This document shows positions 22,489 to 29,125 of a stretch of DNA of 29,125 nt, one piece after another. Positions within the stretch are counted from its first letter, which is position 1; the number at the start of each line of letters is the position of its first letter. The notes under the pieces are model-generated. The model saw only the letters and a list, made by a program, of their open reading frames with translations, did not search any database and was not told the DNA's origin. Source of the stretch: an uncultured Pedobacter sp. (GTDB lineage Bacteria > Bacteroidota > Bacteroidia > Sphingobacteriales > Sphingobacteriaceae); assembly GCA_938008555.1 (NCBI GenBank), contig CALLKE010000141.1, positions 1 to 29,125 on the forward strand, written 5' to 3'. The translations under genes and the position numbers were made by a program.

Positions 22489-24273
22489 CTATGAACGTCT
22501 ACGTTTGTCATAACCTTCTCGACGATCTTCTCGGCGTTTACCAGAGAAATCTCGGAAGCCACCACCGCTTGTATTGCGATTACGTTGTCCACCGCTACGG
22601 AAGCCGCCATTATCTCTATTTCCTCCTCCTTCGCCACGATTACCAGCTAGCTCGATACGAACATCACGTCCTTGGAAGTCAACAGATTTAAAGCCTTGTT
22701 GTACTTTTTCAACTAAGTTGTTCTCTACTTCAAAAAAAGTATAAACGCCTTTCAGATCGATTTTACCGATACTCTTTCCGCTAATTTTGGTATTGTTGCA
22801 AATATAGCCTAGCATGTCGCCACGAGTGAAGTCATCTACAGAACCTAGGTTGATAAACAAACGCGTGTAATCACTTTTAAATCCATCACGTCCAAAGCGT
22901 TCTCCTCTTTCACGCGAGCGATCAGTTCTTCCACGTTCTTCAAATGCAGGAGCATTCAAATCAGGGGCATTTCTGTAGTAGTCTAAAAAGCGGTTAAATT
23001 CTAATGATGCAAAACGTTTGATAATTTCCTCTTTATCTAGATCTTTAAATTCATCCATGATTCGAGGAATGTATTGCTCAATTTGCTCCTGATTAACAGC
23101 AACATTATGCACTTTATGGACCAGAGCAAAAAGCTGTTTTTCACATACATCAAAGCCATTTGGGATTTCGGCCTTTGTAAATTGTTTACCAATTACACGC
23201 TCAATCTGGCGGATTTTACCAAGTTCTTTAGAGTTGATGATGGCAATTGATACACCTGTTTTTCCAGCACGAGCTGTACGTCCACTACGATGCGTGTAAT
23301 TTTCGATTTCATCTGGTAAAGAATAATTGATAACATGAGTCACATCATTTACATCAATGCCTCGAGCTGCCACATCAGTTGCAATTAATAATTGTAAACT
23401 GCGATCGCGGTAGCGCTTCATCACTTTGTCTCGTTGCTGTTGTGAAAGATCACCGTGAAGTGAATCAGCATTGTAGCCATCTTTAATTAAAGCTTCCGCA
23501 ATTTCTTGCGTTTCAATTTTTGTACGGCAAAATACAATACCAAAAATTTCAGGATTAAAATCAACGATACGTTTGAAAGCAGCATATTTATCACGTGCTC
23601 TCACAATGTAGTATTCGTGATCGATATTTGCATTTCCGGTATTTTTAGTACCCATTGTTAATTCGAAAGGATCAGTCATGTATTTTTTAGCAATACGACG
23701 AACCTCTGCGGGCATGGTAGCCGAAAATAACCATGTTTTTTTATCATCTGGGGTAGTTGATAAAATATGATCAATGTCTTCCTGAAAGCCCATATTGAGC
23801 ATTTCATCGGCTTCATCAAGTACTACATATTGTACTTGTGAAAAATTAATTGCTTTTCGATTGATAATATCGAGCATACGACCTGGAGTGGCCACTACAA
23901 TTTGTACGCCGCGTTTAATTTGGCGAAGTTGATCCGAAATGCTAGCTCCACCATACACAGCTACCACTTGTACGTTGGCCATGTTTTTGGAGTAATTTTT
24001 AAGATCGTTGGTGATTTGCAAACAAAGTTCGCGAGTTGGACATAATACTAGCGCCTGAGGATAGTTTTCCTCGAAATCTAGTAATTCTAATAATGGCAAA
24101 CCAAAGGCTGCTGTTTTTCCAGTTCCTGTTTGAGCTAATCCGACAAAATCGTTGCTGCCTGAAAGTAGTACCGGGATGGCTTGTTCCTGGATTGGTGTAG
24201 GGTTTGAAAATCCTAGTTCAGTAATGGCATTAACAATATCATGACGGATACCCAAGTTACTAAATGGGTTCAT
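22489..24273 (-). CDS. deaD: DEAD-box RNA helicase, DeaD/CsdA type
   Basis: 594 residues. All helicase motifs are present: Q motif GFSNPTPIQEQA (21-32), AQTGTGKT (47-54), PTREL (79-83), DEAD (153-156), SAT (184-186), ATDVAARGIDV near 300 and HRSGRTARAG near 328. A DbpA-type RNA-binding domain (about 470-545, YTRLFINLGSVDDF) and an Arg/Gly-rich tail follow. It unwinds structured RNA in ribosome assembly and mRNA turnover, especially in the cold. The long form with the DbpA domain is that of DeaD rather than of short RhlE proteins. Host gene; prophage DNA begins beyond its terminator. Confidence 0.93.
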   Translation of the reverse strand: MNPFSNLGIRHDIVNAITELGFSNPTPIQEQAIPVLLSGSNDFVGLAQTGTGKTAAFGLPLLELLDFEENYPQALVLCPTRELCLQITNDLKNYSKNMANVQVVAVYGGASISDQLRQIKRGVQIVVATPGRMLDIINRKAINFSQVQYVVLDEADEMLNMGFQEDIDHILSTTPDDKKTWLFSATMPAEVRRIAKKYMTDPFELTMGTKNTGNANIDHEYYIVRARDKYAAFKRIVDFNPEIFGIVFCRTKIETQEIAEALIKDGYNADSLHGDLSQQQRDKVMKRYRDRSLQLLIATDVAARGIDVNDVTHVINYSLPDEIENYTHRSGRTARAGKTGVSIAIINSKELGKIRQIERVIGKQFTKAEIPNGFDVCEKQLFALVHKVHNVAVNQEQIEQYIPRIMDEFKDLDKEEIIKRFASLEFNRFLDYYRNAPDLNAPAFEERGRTDRSRERGERFGRDGFKSDYTRLFINLGSVDDFTRGDMLGYICNNTKISGKSIGKIDLKGVYTFFEVENNLVEKVQQGFKSVDFQGRDVRIELAGNRGEGGGNRDNGGFRSGGQRNRNTSGGGFRDFSGKRREDRREGYDKRRRS

Positions 24274-24315
24274 GATAATTTTTAAACCTCATCGCATCAT
24301 TGCGATAGAGTGGTG

Positions 24316-24323
24316 CAAAGGTA
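24316..24323 (-). promoter_or_regulatory. -7 element of the helicase gene (TACCTTTG)
   Basis: TACCTTTG on the minus strand matches TAnnTTTG and is the commonest form of this element in Bacteroidota. It lies 42 nt before the helicase ATG. No convincing -33 box seen. Confidence 0.55.
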
Positions 24324-24402
24324 ATGAAAAATATGCTTGGTTGTTATTTGCAGATGGGAATGATTATTAAAACAAGGTTGCAACTGAATGTTTAGATAAT
24401 AT

Positions 24403-24870
24403 TTATCGTAATCGATCAGCCGATTTGATGAGCTTTTCATCATTGCGTATTCCTCTGATTGCTAGTATAATAAATAGAATAGCTAAAGAGGGGAGGATTA
24501 AACCAATACCATAATTGTCGGCTTCTAAAACAATTCCATCTGCAGCTTGCTTAGCTGCTTTAACTAACCAAAAACTATATCCTAGAATAGCCAAAATGGT
24601 GAGGTAGCAAATAGTGATTTGTTTTTTTCGATTCCGGTAGAAAAAAATAACTATAAAAGGTATTATGCCTAAAATTACCGTAGCAATAGTCAATAATAGA
24701 AACGGTTGAGTTTGCACTACTCGGCCATCTATGTTTTCATAAACACCGCTTGCTTTAATAGCCATTGCTGAACCTTTATAGTTCAATATTTGTATATACG
24801 GGAATAGAAGTAAGCTAAAAAGGGCTATGGTCGCAAGAAATAGCCATATGGTTTGGATACGTTGTAACAT
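24403..24870 (-). CDS. DUF4293 family membrane protein
   Basis: 155 residues from the ATG at 24870, which gives MLQRIQTIWLFLA, the typical DUF4293 start; an upstream in-frame start (24918) would add 16 non-conserved residues. Four hydrophobic helices (about residues 7-27, 56-78, 85-105 and 125-142) with a polar loop after the first. DUF4293 is restricted to Bacteroidota and has no known function. Upstream lies a good promoter, so the gene is probably transcribed on its own. Confidence 0.85.
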   Translation of the reverse strand: MLQRIQTIWLFLATIALFSLLLFPYIQILNYKGSAMAIKASGVYENIDGRVVQTQPFLLLTIATVILGIIPFIVIFFYRNRKKQITICYLTILAILGYSFWLVKAAKQAADGIVLEADNYGIGLILPSLAILFIILAIRGIRNDEKLIKSADRLR

Positions 24871-24887
24871 AATTTGATGTCTTTGCG

Positions 24888-24918
24888 CAAATATACACTC
24901 CTCAACTTGGTCAGCCAA
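24888..24918 (-). promoter_or_regulatory. promoter of the DUF4293 gene
   Basis: TTGG (24918-24915), 19 nt, then TATATTTG (24895-24888) on the minus strand match the Bacteroidota -33/-7 consensus. The expected start of transcription is close to the ATG, so the leader is about 10 nt. The -33 box sits in a small palindrome ACTTGG-TCAG-CCAAGT (24905-24920) that could be an operator. Confidence 0.6.
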
Positions 24919-25030
24919 GTGCTCGTGATAAGTTTAGTAGGAACCGATATTTGAGATAAAGCACAAAGAGTGCTGTTTTTGAAGCCGGAAACTCTTACCC
25001 CTTTAACCATAAATCTTTGTAGTTTTGGAT

Positions 25031-26341
25031 ATGGTTAGAGAAATATTGGAAACAAAACGTAAAGCATTAAAAATTAATTTAGACGAACCAATATATGGGA
25101 CTTTTGCAGAAATAGGTGCTGGGCAAGAAGTTGCTCGGAATTTTTTTACTGCCGGTGCAGCTTCTGGTACGGTTGCTAAAACAATGTCAGCTTATGATAT
25201 GGCTTTTAGTAACTCTATTTATGGCTTGGAAAAGTCAGGTAGATATGTGACCGAGTCTCGATTGGACAAAATGCTTGATCATGAGTTTAATCTTCTCTCG
25301 GAACGCTTATTTGGCCCCAAATATGATACTAAAACTTTTTTTGCTTTCGCCTGCACAGTCACTACGCTCAATTTTAATAAAACGAATGATCCACACGGCT
25401 GGTTAGGGATACGTTTTCAGCTTACGCCTGGAGGAGAGCCTAATGACATTGTTATTCATGTGAAATTATTAGACAGTGATGCTAGTTTGCAACAAAATGT
25501 ACTTGGTATTCTAGGCGTAAACTTAGTTTATGCAGCCTATTATTACCACGATCATATCCAATCAATGATTGAGTCTTTAGTAGATAATCTTTCTATTGGA
25601 TCTGTTGAGATTGATCTGATTAACTTGACTGGACCTGTATTCAAGGACGCTAATAATTTGTTAGTTAATTTGTATCTCATTGCAAAGGGATTTTCTGGAG
25701 CTGCTATTTTTGATAAAGATGGAAATGCCAGACAGTCAAAAGATTTATTGTATAAAAAAAATGTGATGATTCTGCGTACTAAGTTTGGTCAGAAATCAAC
25801 ACCAAATTTTGATCTGTTTAACCGAGCTGTGGAGCAGTTCAAGCGATCACAGAATTTGAAGGATGAGCATGTAATTGTAATGATCGAGGTTTTGATGACT
25901 AACTTATTGGATAATCCAAAAGAGTTGAGTGATCATGATTTGATATTGTTTGCTAAGCGAGCAGAAGAACTTATTGGAACGGGTAACAATGTCATTGTCT
26001 CAAATTTTACACGAAACCATAAGCTGGCACAATATTTATCTATGTGCACCCCCCAAAGCGTAGGTATTTCAACGAACATAGCTAACCTCAAAAATATATT
26101 CAATTCAAAAAATTATGGGGAAAACTATACAGATGAGTTGCTTTCTTATATCAGCGATTTATTTAGCAAAAAAGTCAAATTATACGCTTATCCTTACCTA
26201 GATAAACAAAAAAATCAAATTATCACAACTCTAAATATGCCCGTATCAGTTGAGGCAAAACCATTGTTTGAGTTTTTGATACAGAATGGATATATCACTG
26301 ATATTGATAATTATGATATGAAAGATGTTAAAACGGTGTAG
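25031..26341 (+). CDS. conserved Bacteroidota protein of unknown function
   Basis: 436 residues from the ATG at 25031; a TTG two codons upstream is less likely. The highly conserved N-terminus reads VREILETKRKALKINLDEPIYGTFAEIGAGQEVARNFF split over residues 2-40, with GAASGTVAKTMSAYDMAFS after it. I have seen closely similar proteins in many Bacteroidota under differing and doubtful names (adenylyltransferase, TonB-dependent receptor). No nucleotide-binding or outer-membrane signature is visible here. No signal peptide or membrane segment; probably cytosolic. Ends before a hairpin shared with the convergent yajQ. Confidence 0.85.
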   Translation: MVREILETKRKALKINLDEPIYGTFAEIGAGQEVARNFFTAGAASGTVAKTMSAYDMAFSNSIYGLEKSGRYVTESRLDKMLDHEFNLLSERLFGPKYDTKTFFAFACTVTTLNFNKTNDPHGWLGIRFQLTPGGEPNDIVIHVKLLDSDASLQQNVLGILGVNLVYAAYYYHDHIQSMIESLVDNLSIGSVEIDLINLTGPVFKDANNLLVNLYLIAKGFSGAAIFDKDGNARQSKDLLYKKNVMILRTKFGQKSTPNFDLFNRAVEQFKRSQNLKDEHVIVMIEVLMTNLLDNPKELSDHDLILFAKRAEELIGTGNNVIVSNFTRNHKLAQYLSMCTPQSVGISTNIANLKNIFNSKNYGENYTDELLSYISDLFSKKVKLYAYPYLDKQKNQIITTLNMPVSVEAKPLFEFLIQNGYITDIDNYDMKDVKTV

Positions 26342-26356
26342 TTGTGACATATCACC

Positions 26357-26388
26357 TTGCGAGCCCCCTTCAAAAAGGGAGCTCGCAA
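26357..26388. terminator. bidirectional hairpin between convergent genes
   Basis: Arms of 14 nt (26357-26370, 26375-26388), one mismatch, 4-nt loop, GC-rich (TTGCGAGC...GCTCGCAA). No clear U-run. Sits between the ends of the convergent unknown gene and yajQ, so it likely serves both. Confidence 0.65.
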
Positions 26389-26399
26389 TAGTCTAGCTG

Positions 26400-26891
26400 C
26401 TAATTACGCATATTAATATACTGTAATGGCTGTCCAAAATCTTCTTTGCGACATAAAGCAATAATCGCTTGAAGATCATCTATCTTCTTACCTTGAACAC
26501 GTACTTGATCATCCATGATAGATGCTTGTACTTTTATTCCGCTGTCTTTTATTTTTTTAATAAGTTTTTTGGCAGTTTCTTTATCAATACCTTCCTTTAT
26601 TTTAATCTCTTTTCGGATCATACTCCCTGAGGCGTATTGCTCTTTGCCAAAATCCATGCTTTTAGGATCTAGACCTTGTTTCACCATACGAGATATAATT
26701 GAATCCTGGATAGCTTTCAAACGCATTTCATTTTCAGTAACAATGGTTACTTCATTTGTTTTTTTATCTAGTTCAACAGTACTTTTAGAATCATTAAAAT
26801 CAAATCGATTTAATATTTCTTTCTTCGCATTATTAATAGCATTATCAAGTGTTTGACTATCAATTTTACTTACGATATCAAATGTTGGCAT
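26400..26891 (-). CDS. yajQ: YajQ family nucleotide-binding protein
   Basis: 163 residues, full length for YajQ. It begins MPTFDIVSKID, continues NAKKEILNRFDFND and ends KKIDDLQAIIALCRKEDFG-QPLQYINMR, all family signatures. YajQ proteins have two ferredoxin-like domains and bind nucleic acids or, in some species, cyclic di-GMP. The role in Bacteroidota is not established. It is a single gene, convergent with the unknown conserved gene. Confidence 0.93.
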   Translation of the reverse strand: MPTFDIVSKIDSQTLDNAINNAKKEILNRFDFNDSKSTVELDKKTNEVTIVTENEMRLKAIQDSIISRMVKQGLDPKSMDFGKEQYASGSMIRKEIKIKEGIDKETAKKLIKKIKDSGIKVQASIMDDQVRVQGKKIDDLQAIIALCRKEDFGQPLQYINMRN

Positions 26892-26950
26892 GTAACAGGT
26901 TTTAAAATTTGAGTGAATGATGGGTCTATATGAGCGTATTAATTATTCAA

Positions 26951-28156
26951 CTAAACATTGGAATAAACTTCTTGATGGAATTTCTTATTTCTTTTGATGA
27001 GCATTACTAAAATAACGAATGTAGCGAGCTCCATGATGAACATTAAAAAACCAGTTGATCTAAAATCGTGGGTATAAAAGTAGGAAGCTGTTTGAATACC
27101 AACAATAGTAAACAACCACTTACCTGTAGTAATTAAGCCTGAAATTTTCCCGCTGGCTCCAGCAATAGAGTCTAAGCCCAGAACATACATCATATTACAC
27201 GGAATAACCACTCCAACGGACAATAATAAAATAATGGCTGTGATATAGTTGGGATTTTGAACATTAAATATAATAGTCAATAAACATGATAGAAGAAAGG
27301 CTGCCATTAATGCCAAACTGATACTGAAGGCTATTTTTTTTCCTAGTTTACGTATGATGCTTCCACTAAAGATGCTCACTATTCCAAAAGTAAATGTTAG
27401 CAGACCTTGGTAAATACCAAATTTTTTTAAACTAACCCCAAATGAATCTACATATATGATTGAGGCCATGCCAACGAATGTATAATAAGCTCCCACACAA
27501 AAAGCGAGACCAACAATATATAAAACTGCCTCTCTGGATTTAAAAACGAGTCCATAATCTTTAATCGAAAGTCTGACATTAGAACTGATACTTTCGTCAT
27601 TAGGAATAAACATGTTAAATATGACAAATGCAAATAATCCTAATAGAGTTAGTAGTAAAAAATTAGCACGCCAGTCAAAAAGTAAGGTTGAATAGCTACC
27701 TATAACGGGAGCTATACAGACAGCTAGTGTCACAAAGCCATTAAGCAAGCTCATCATTTTTTGTTGTTTTTCTTTTTCGTATAGATCAAGAATTATAATA
27801 GGTGCTAAGACTAAGGGCCCCGATATACCTATGCCTTGCAAAATTCTTCCAGCAATTAGAGAATTGTATCCGGGAGCTAAAAAACATAACAAACTACCTG
27901 ATATAAAAATGACAAAGCCCGCATTTATGGCCGTCTTTTTACCATATTTATCGCCAAAAGTCCCAGCGTATAATGCGGCAATGCAGTGAAATAATAGACT
28001 GGCCCCTAATAGCGCTTCTGTTTTGAATGGAGATAGTCCAAATTCGTTTTGTATTTGAGGAAAGCTCGGTACACAGATATCAATCTCGGCAGCAGAAACA
28101 AAAATGACAAATAAAATTATGGTAAATTTTATATTGGGATTGTTTATAAATTTCAT
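26951..28156 (-). CDS. MFS exporter, Bcr/CflA (DHA1) type
   Basis: 401 residues with about twelve hydrophobic helices. Helix 1 holds AAEIDICVPSFPQIQNEFG, the DHA1 pattern with an Asp in the first helix. The loop 2-3 motif A is GTFGDKYGKKTAINAG, and motif C-like GPLVLAPIIILDLYE follows in helix 5. Proton-driven exporters of this branch carry drugs or small metabolites; the substrate cannot be read. It appears monocistronic; 222 nt upstream contain only a hairpin. Confidence 0.88.
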   Translation of the reverse strand: MKFINNPNIKFTIILFVIFVSAAEIDICVPSFPQIQNEFGLSPFKTEALLGASLLFHCIAALYAGTFGDKYGKKTAINAGFVIFISGSLLCFLAPGYNSLIAGRILQGIGISGPLVLAPIIILDLYEKEKQQKMMSLLNGFVTLAVCIAPVIGSYSTLLFDWRANFLLLTLLGLFAFVIFNMFIPNDESISSNVRLSIKDYGLVFKSREAVLYIVGLAFCVGAYYTFVGMASIIYVDSFGVSLKKFGIYQGLLTFTFGIVSIFSGSIIRKLGKKIAFSISLALMAAFLLSCLLTIIFNVQNPNYITAIILLLSVGVVIPCNMMYVLGLDSIAGASGKISGLITTGKWLFTIVGIQTASYFYTHDFRSTGFLMFIMELATFVILVMLIKRNKKFHQEVYSNV

Positions 28157-28297
28157 TAAGATAAAATAATTGAAAATGGACTTACATTCTAAGGCTAGAA
28201 TGTTTAAGCTGATAGGTTATTATGAATATAGTTCAAGAGCTATATGTGCGGAATGTATCGATGATCCATTAATTCTAGGACGATAAATAATTAAAAT

Positions 28298-28338
28298 ATC
28301 AATGAGATAACATCATAAAACAATGCTATCTCATTGAT
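28298..28338. terminator. hairpin after the beta-barrel gene
   Basis: Perfect 12-bp arms ATCAATGAGATA (28298-28309) and TATCTCATTGAT (28327-28338), plus an inner CAT/ATG pair, with a 17-nt loop. It lies 40 nt beyond the stop codon at 28379 of the beta-barrel gene on the minus strand, so a terminator or 3' stabiliser is likely. AT-rich stem, so a weak terminator. Confidence 0.5.
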
Positions 28339-28378
28339 AAAAGGTAAAAGGGAGGGATCGTATTTAGATGAACCTTAT

Positions 28379-29038
28379 TTAAAACGAAAAAGACAATCCT
28401 ACAGAGAATCCACTATTCATTATTTTTTGATTAGTAGCAGGAGCATCATATACGTTGGTAATTCCTAAATTATAACCACCGTTAATACCAAGACCATTTC
28501 TTAATTGATACCCTAATAAGAAATTGAATCCAAAGTCAACTGTTTGATAAGAATTAGGCCCATTCCCAAAAGTAATGTCCTCAGATAATTTAGTTTGAGG
28601 TGTGACTGATGCGGTTCCGTATGTTTTTTGAAGAACGCCTCCATTTAATCCAAATCCTAGATAGGGACCTGCCCCAACTAAAATGTGATTTCCAGTATGG
28701 CCAATATTGAAATTAGCAATCAAATTTACAGGAACCTCTAGATACAGTAGATTAATATCTTCTACGTAAGATTGGTATGACGCCTTATTGCCCTTGCTAA
28801 CTAAAGACAAACCAGACTGAACTGAAAATAATTTATTAACAGGAACCCCTACTAAAGCTCCTATATAAAAGCCCGTATTAGGTTTTGGATTAGATACATC
28901 TACTTTATTATTGTATAAGAATTCAGGAAATGTTAAACCTGCTTTCAGAATATATTTAATTTTACGAGGTTCCTTTGTTTGGGAAAATGCGTAAAGAGAA
29001 ACTAATGTAGTTATACCTAATATCAATAGTCTTTTCAT
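28379..29038 (-). CDS. outer-membrane beta-barrel protein (PorT-like)
   Basis: 219 residues. A signal peptide (MKRLLILGITTLVSLYAFSQ, cleavage near residue 20) is followed by alternating amphipathic strands with aromatic girdles (TGFYIGALVGVP, FSVQSGLSLVSKG, ILVGAGPYLGFGLNGG, DFGFNFLLGYQL). It ends in FSVGLSFSF, the C-terminal aromatic strand recognised by the BAM machine. An eight-stranded barrel of the PorT/OmpW-like type common in Bacteroidota. Role unknown; the gene seems monocistronic. Confidence 0.85.
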   Translation of the reverse strand: MKRLLILGITTLVSLYAFSQTKEPRKIKYILKAGLTFPEFLYNNKVDVSNPKPNTGFYIGALVGVPVNKLFSVQSGLSLVSKGNKASYQSYVEDINLLYLEVPVNLIANFNIGHTGNHILVGAGPYLGFGLNGGVLQKTYGTASVTPQTKLSEDITFGNGPNSYQTVDFGFNFLLGYQLRNGLGINGGYNLGITNVYDAPATNQKIMNSGFSVGLSFSF

Positions 29039-29125
29039 AATGGAATCGTATTTTTTTATATAAAAACTTAAAGGTAGTGTATCTAAATGTATGATGACTC
29101 TTTTCAGGGATAAAAAAGTATGCGT

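Noticed and set aside
22443..22637. 64-codon minus-strand frame overlapping the helicase 3' end
   Set aside because: Runs through the helicase Arg/Gly-rich tail and the terminator; shadow frame.
25020..25027. TAGTTTTG as a promoter for the conserved unknown gene
   Set aside because: It matches TAnnTTTG but ends 3 nt before the ATG at 25031, so transcription would begin inside the gene.
26099..26341. Possible tRNA or small RNA genes as phage attachment sites
   Set aside because: No tRNA-like cloverleaf was found anywhere in the host flank. Mu-like phages also transpose and do not need an attachment gene.

Overview
The window is host chromosome of a member of the Bacteroidota, probably Sphingobacteriaceae-like, carrying most of a Mu-like (transposable) prophage with a contractile tail. 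The host assignment rests on a DUF4293 gene, a PorT-type outer-membrane barrel and promoters of the TTTG / TAnnTTTG type. The prophage runs from before base 1 to about 22,160-22,230. Host DNA follows to 29,125.

Prophage layout. (1) Bases 1-6722, minus strand: a late operon. In transcription order it encodes a prohead protease/scaffold, the major capsid protein, a lysis cassette (M15 endolysin with an EF-hand loop, a membrane/coiled-coil protein, a unimolecular-spanin-like lipoprotein), tail sheath, tail tube, the tail assembly chaperone pair and a short tape measure. The chaperone pair is joined by a textbook -1 frameshift site, and its second half was found by reading the frame by hand. (2) Bases 6858-12910, plus strand: the head-packaging operon, with small and large terminase, a gp36-like connector, DUF935 portal, gpF-like minor head protein fused to a BECR-type nuclease domain, gpG-like and gp37-like proteins. 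A 150-bp inverted-repeat element sits between the terminase genes. (3) Bases 12905-13581: a divergent pair of small membrane proteins wedged between operons, probably an accessory cargo island. (4) Bases 13585-19466, minus strand: the early operon, with a Ner-like regulator, MuA transposase, MuB ATPase, a second RecA/RadA-like ATPase, several unknown proteins and a possible Gam-like protein. (5) Bases 19547-21853, plus strand: the lysogeny operon, with a repressor, a GNAT acetyltransferase and a seven-TM protein with a novel-looking cytosolic domain. (6) About 22,071-22,174: clustered direct and inverted copies of TATAACAT-type repeats, which I read as transposase-binding sites of the phage end.

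How it works together: the repressor is transcribed away from the early operon. An 18-bp palindrome between them overlaps the -33 element of the early promoter, so repressor binding there would silence ner-A-B. Genes behind the repressor would stay on in the lysogen, which fits lysogenic-conversion cargo.

Host part (22,438-29,125): a DEAD-box RNA helicase (its terminator borders the prophage), a DUF4293 membrane protein, a conserved protein of unknown function, YajQ, a Bcr/CflA-type MFS exporter and an outer-membrane beta-barrel protein. No rRNA, tRNA or CRISPR array was seen. Names rest on motif reading and family memory; no search was run.
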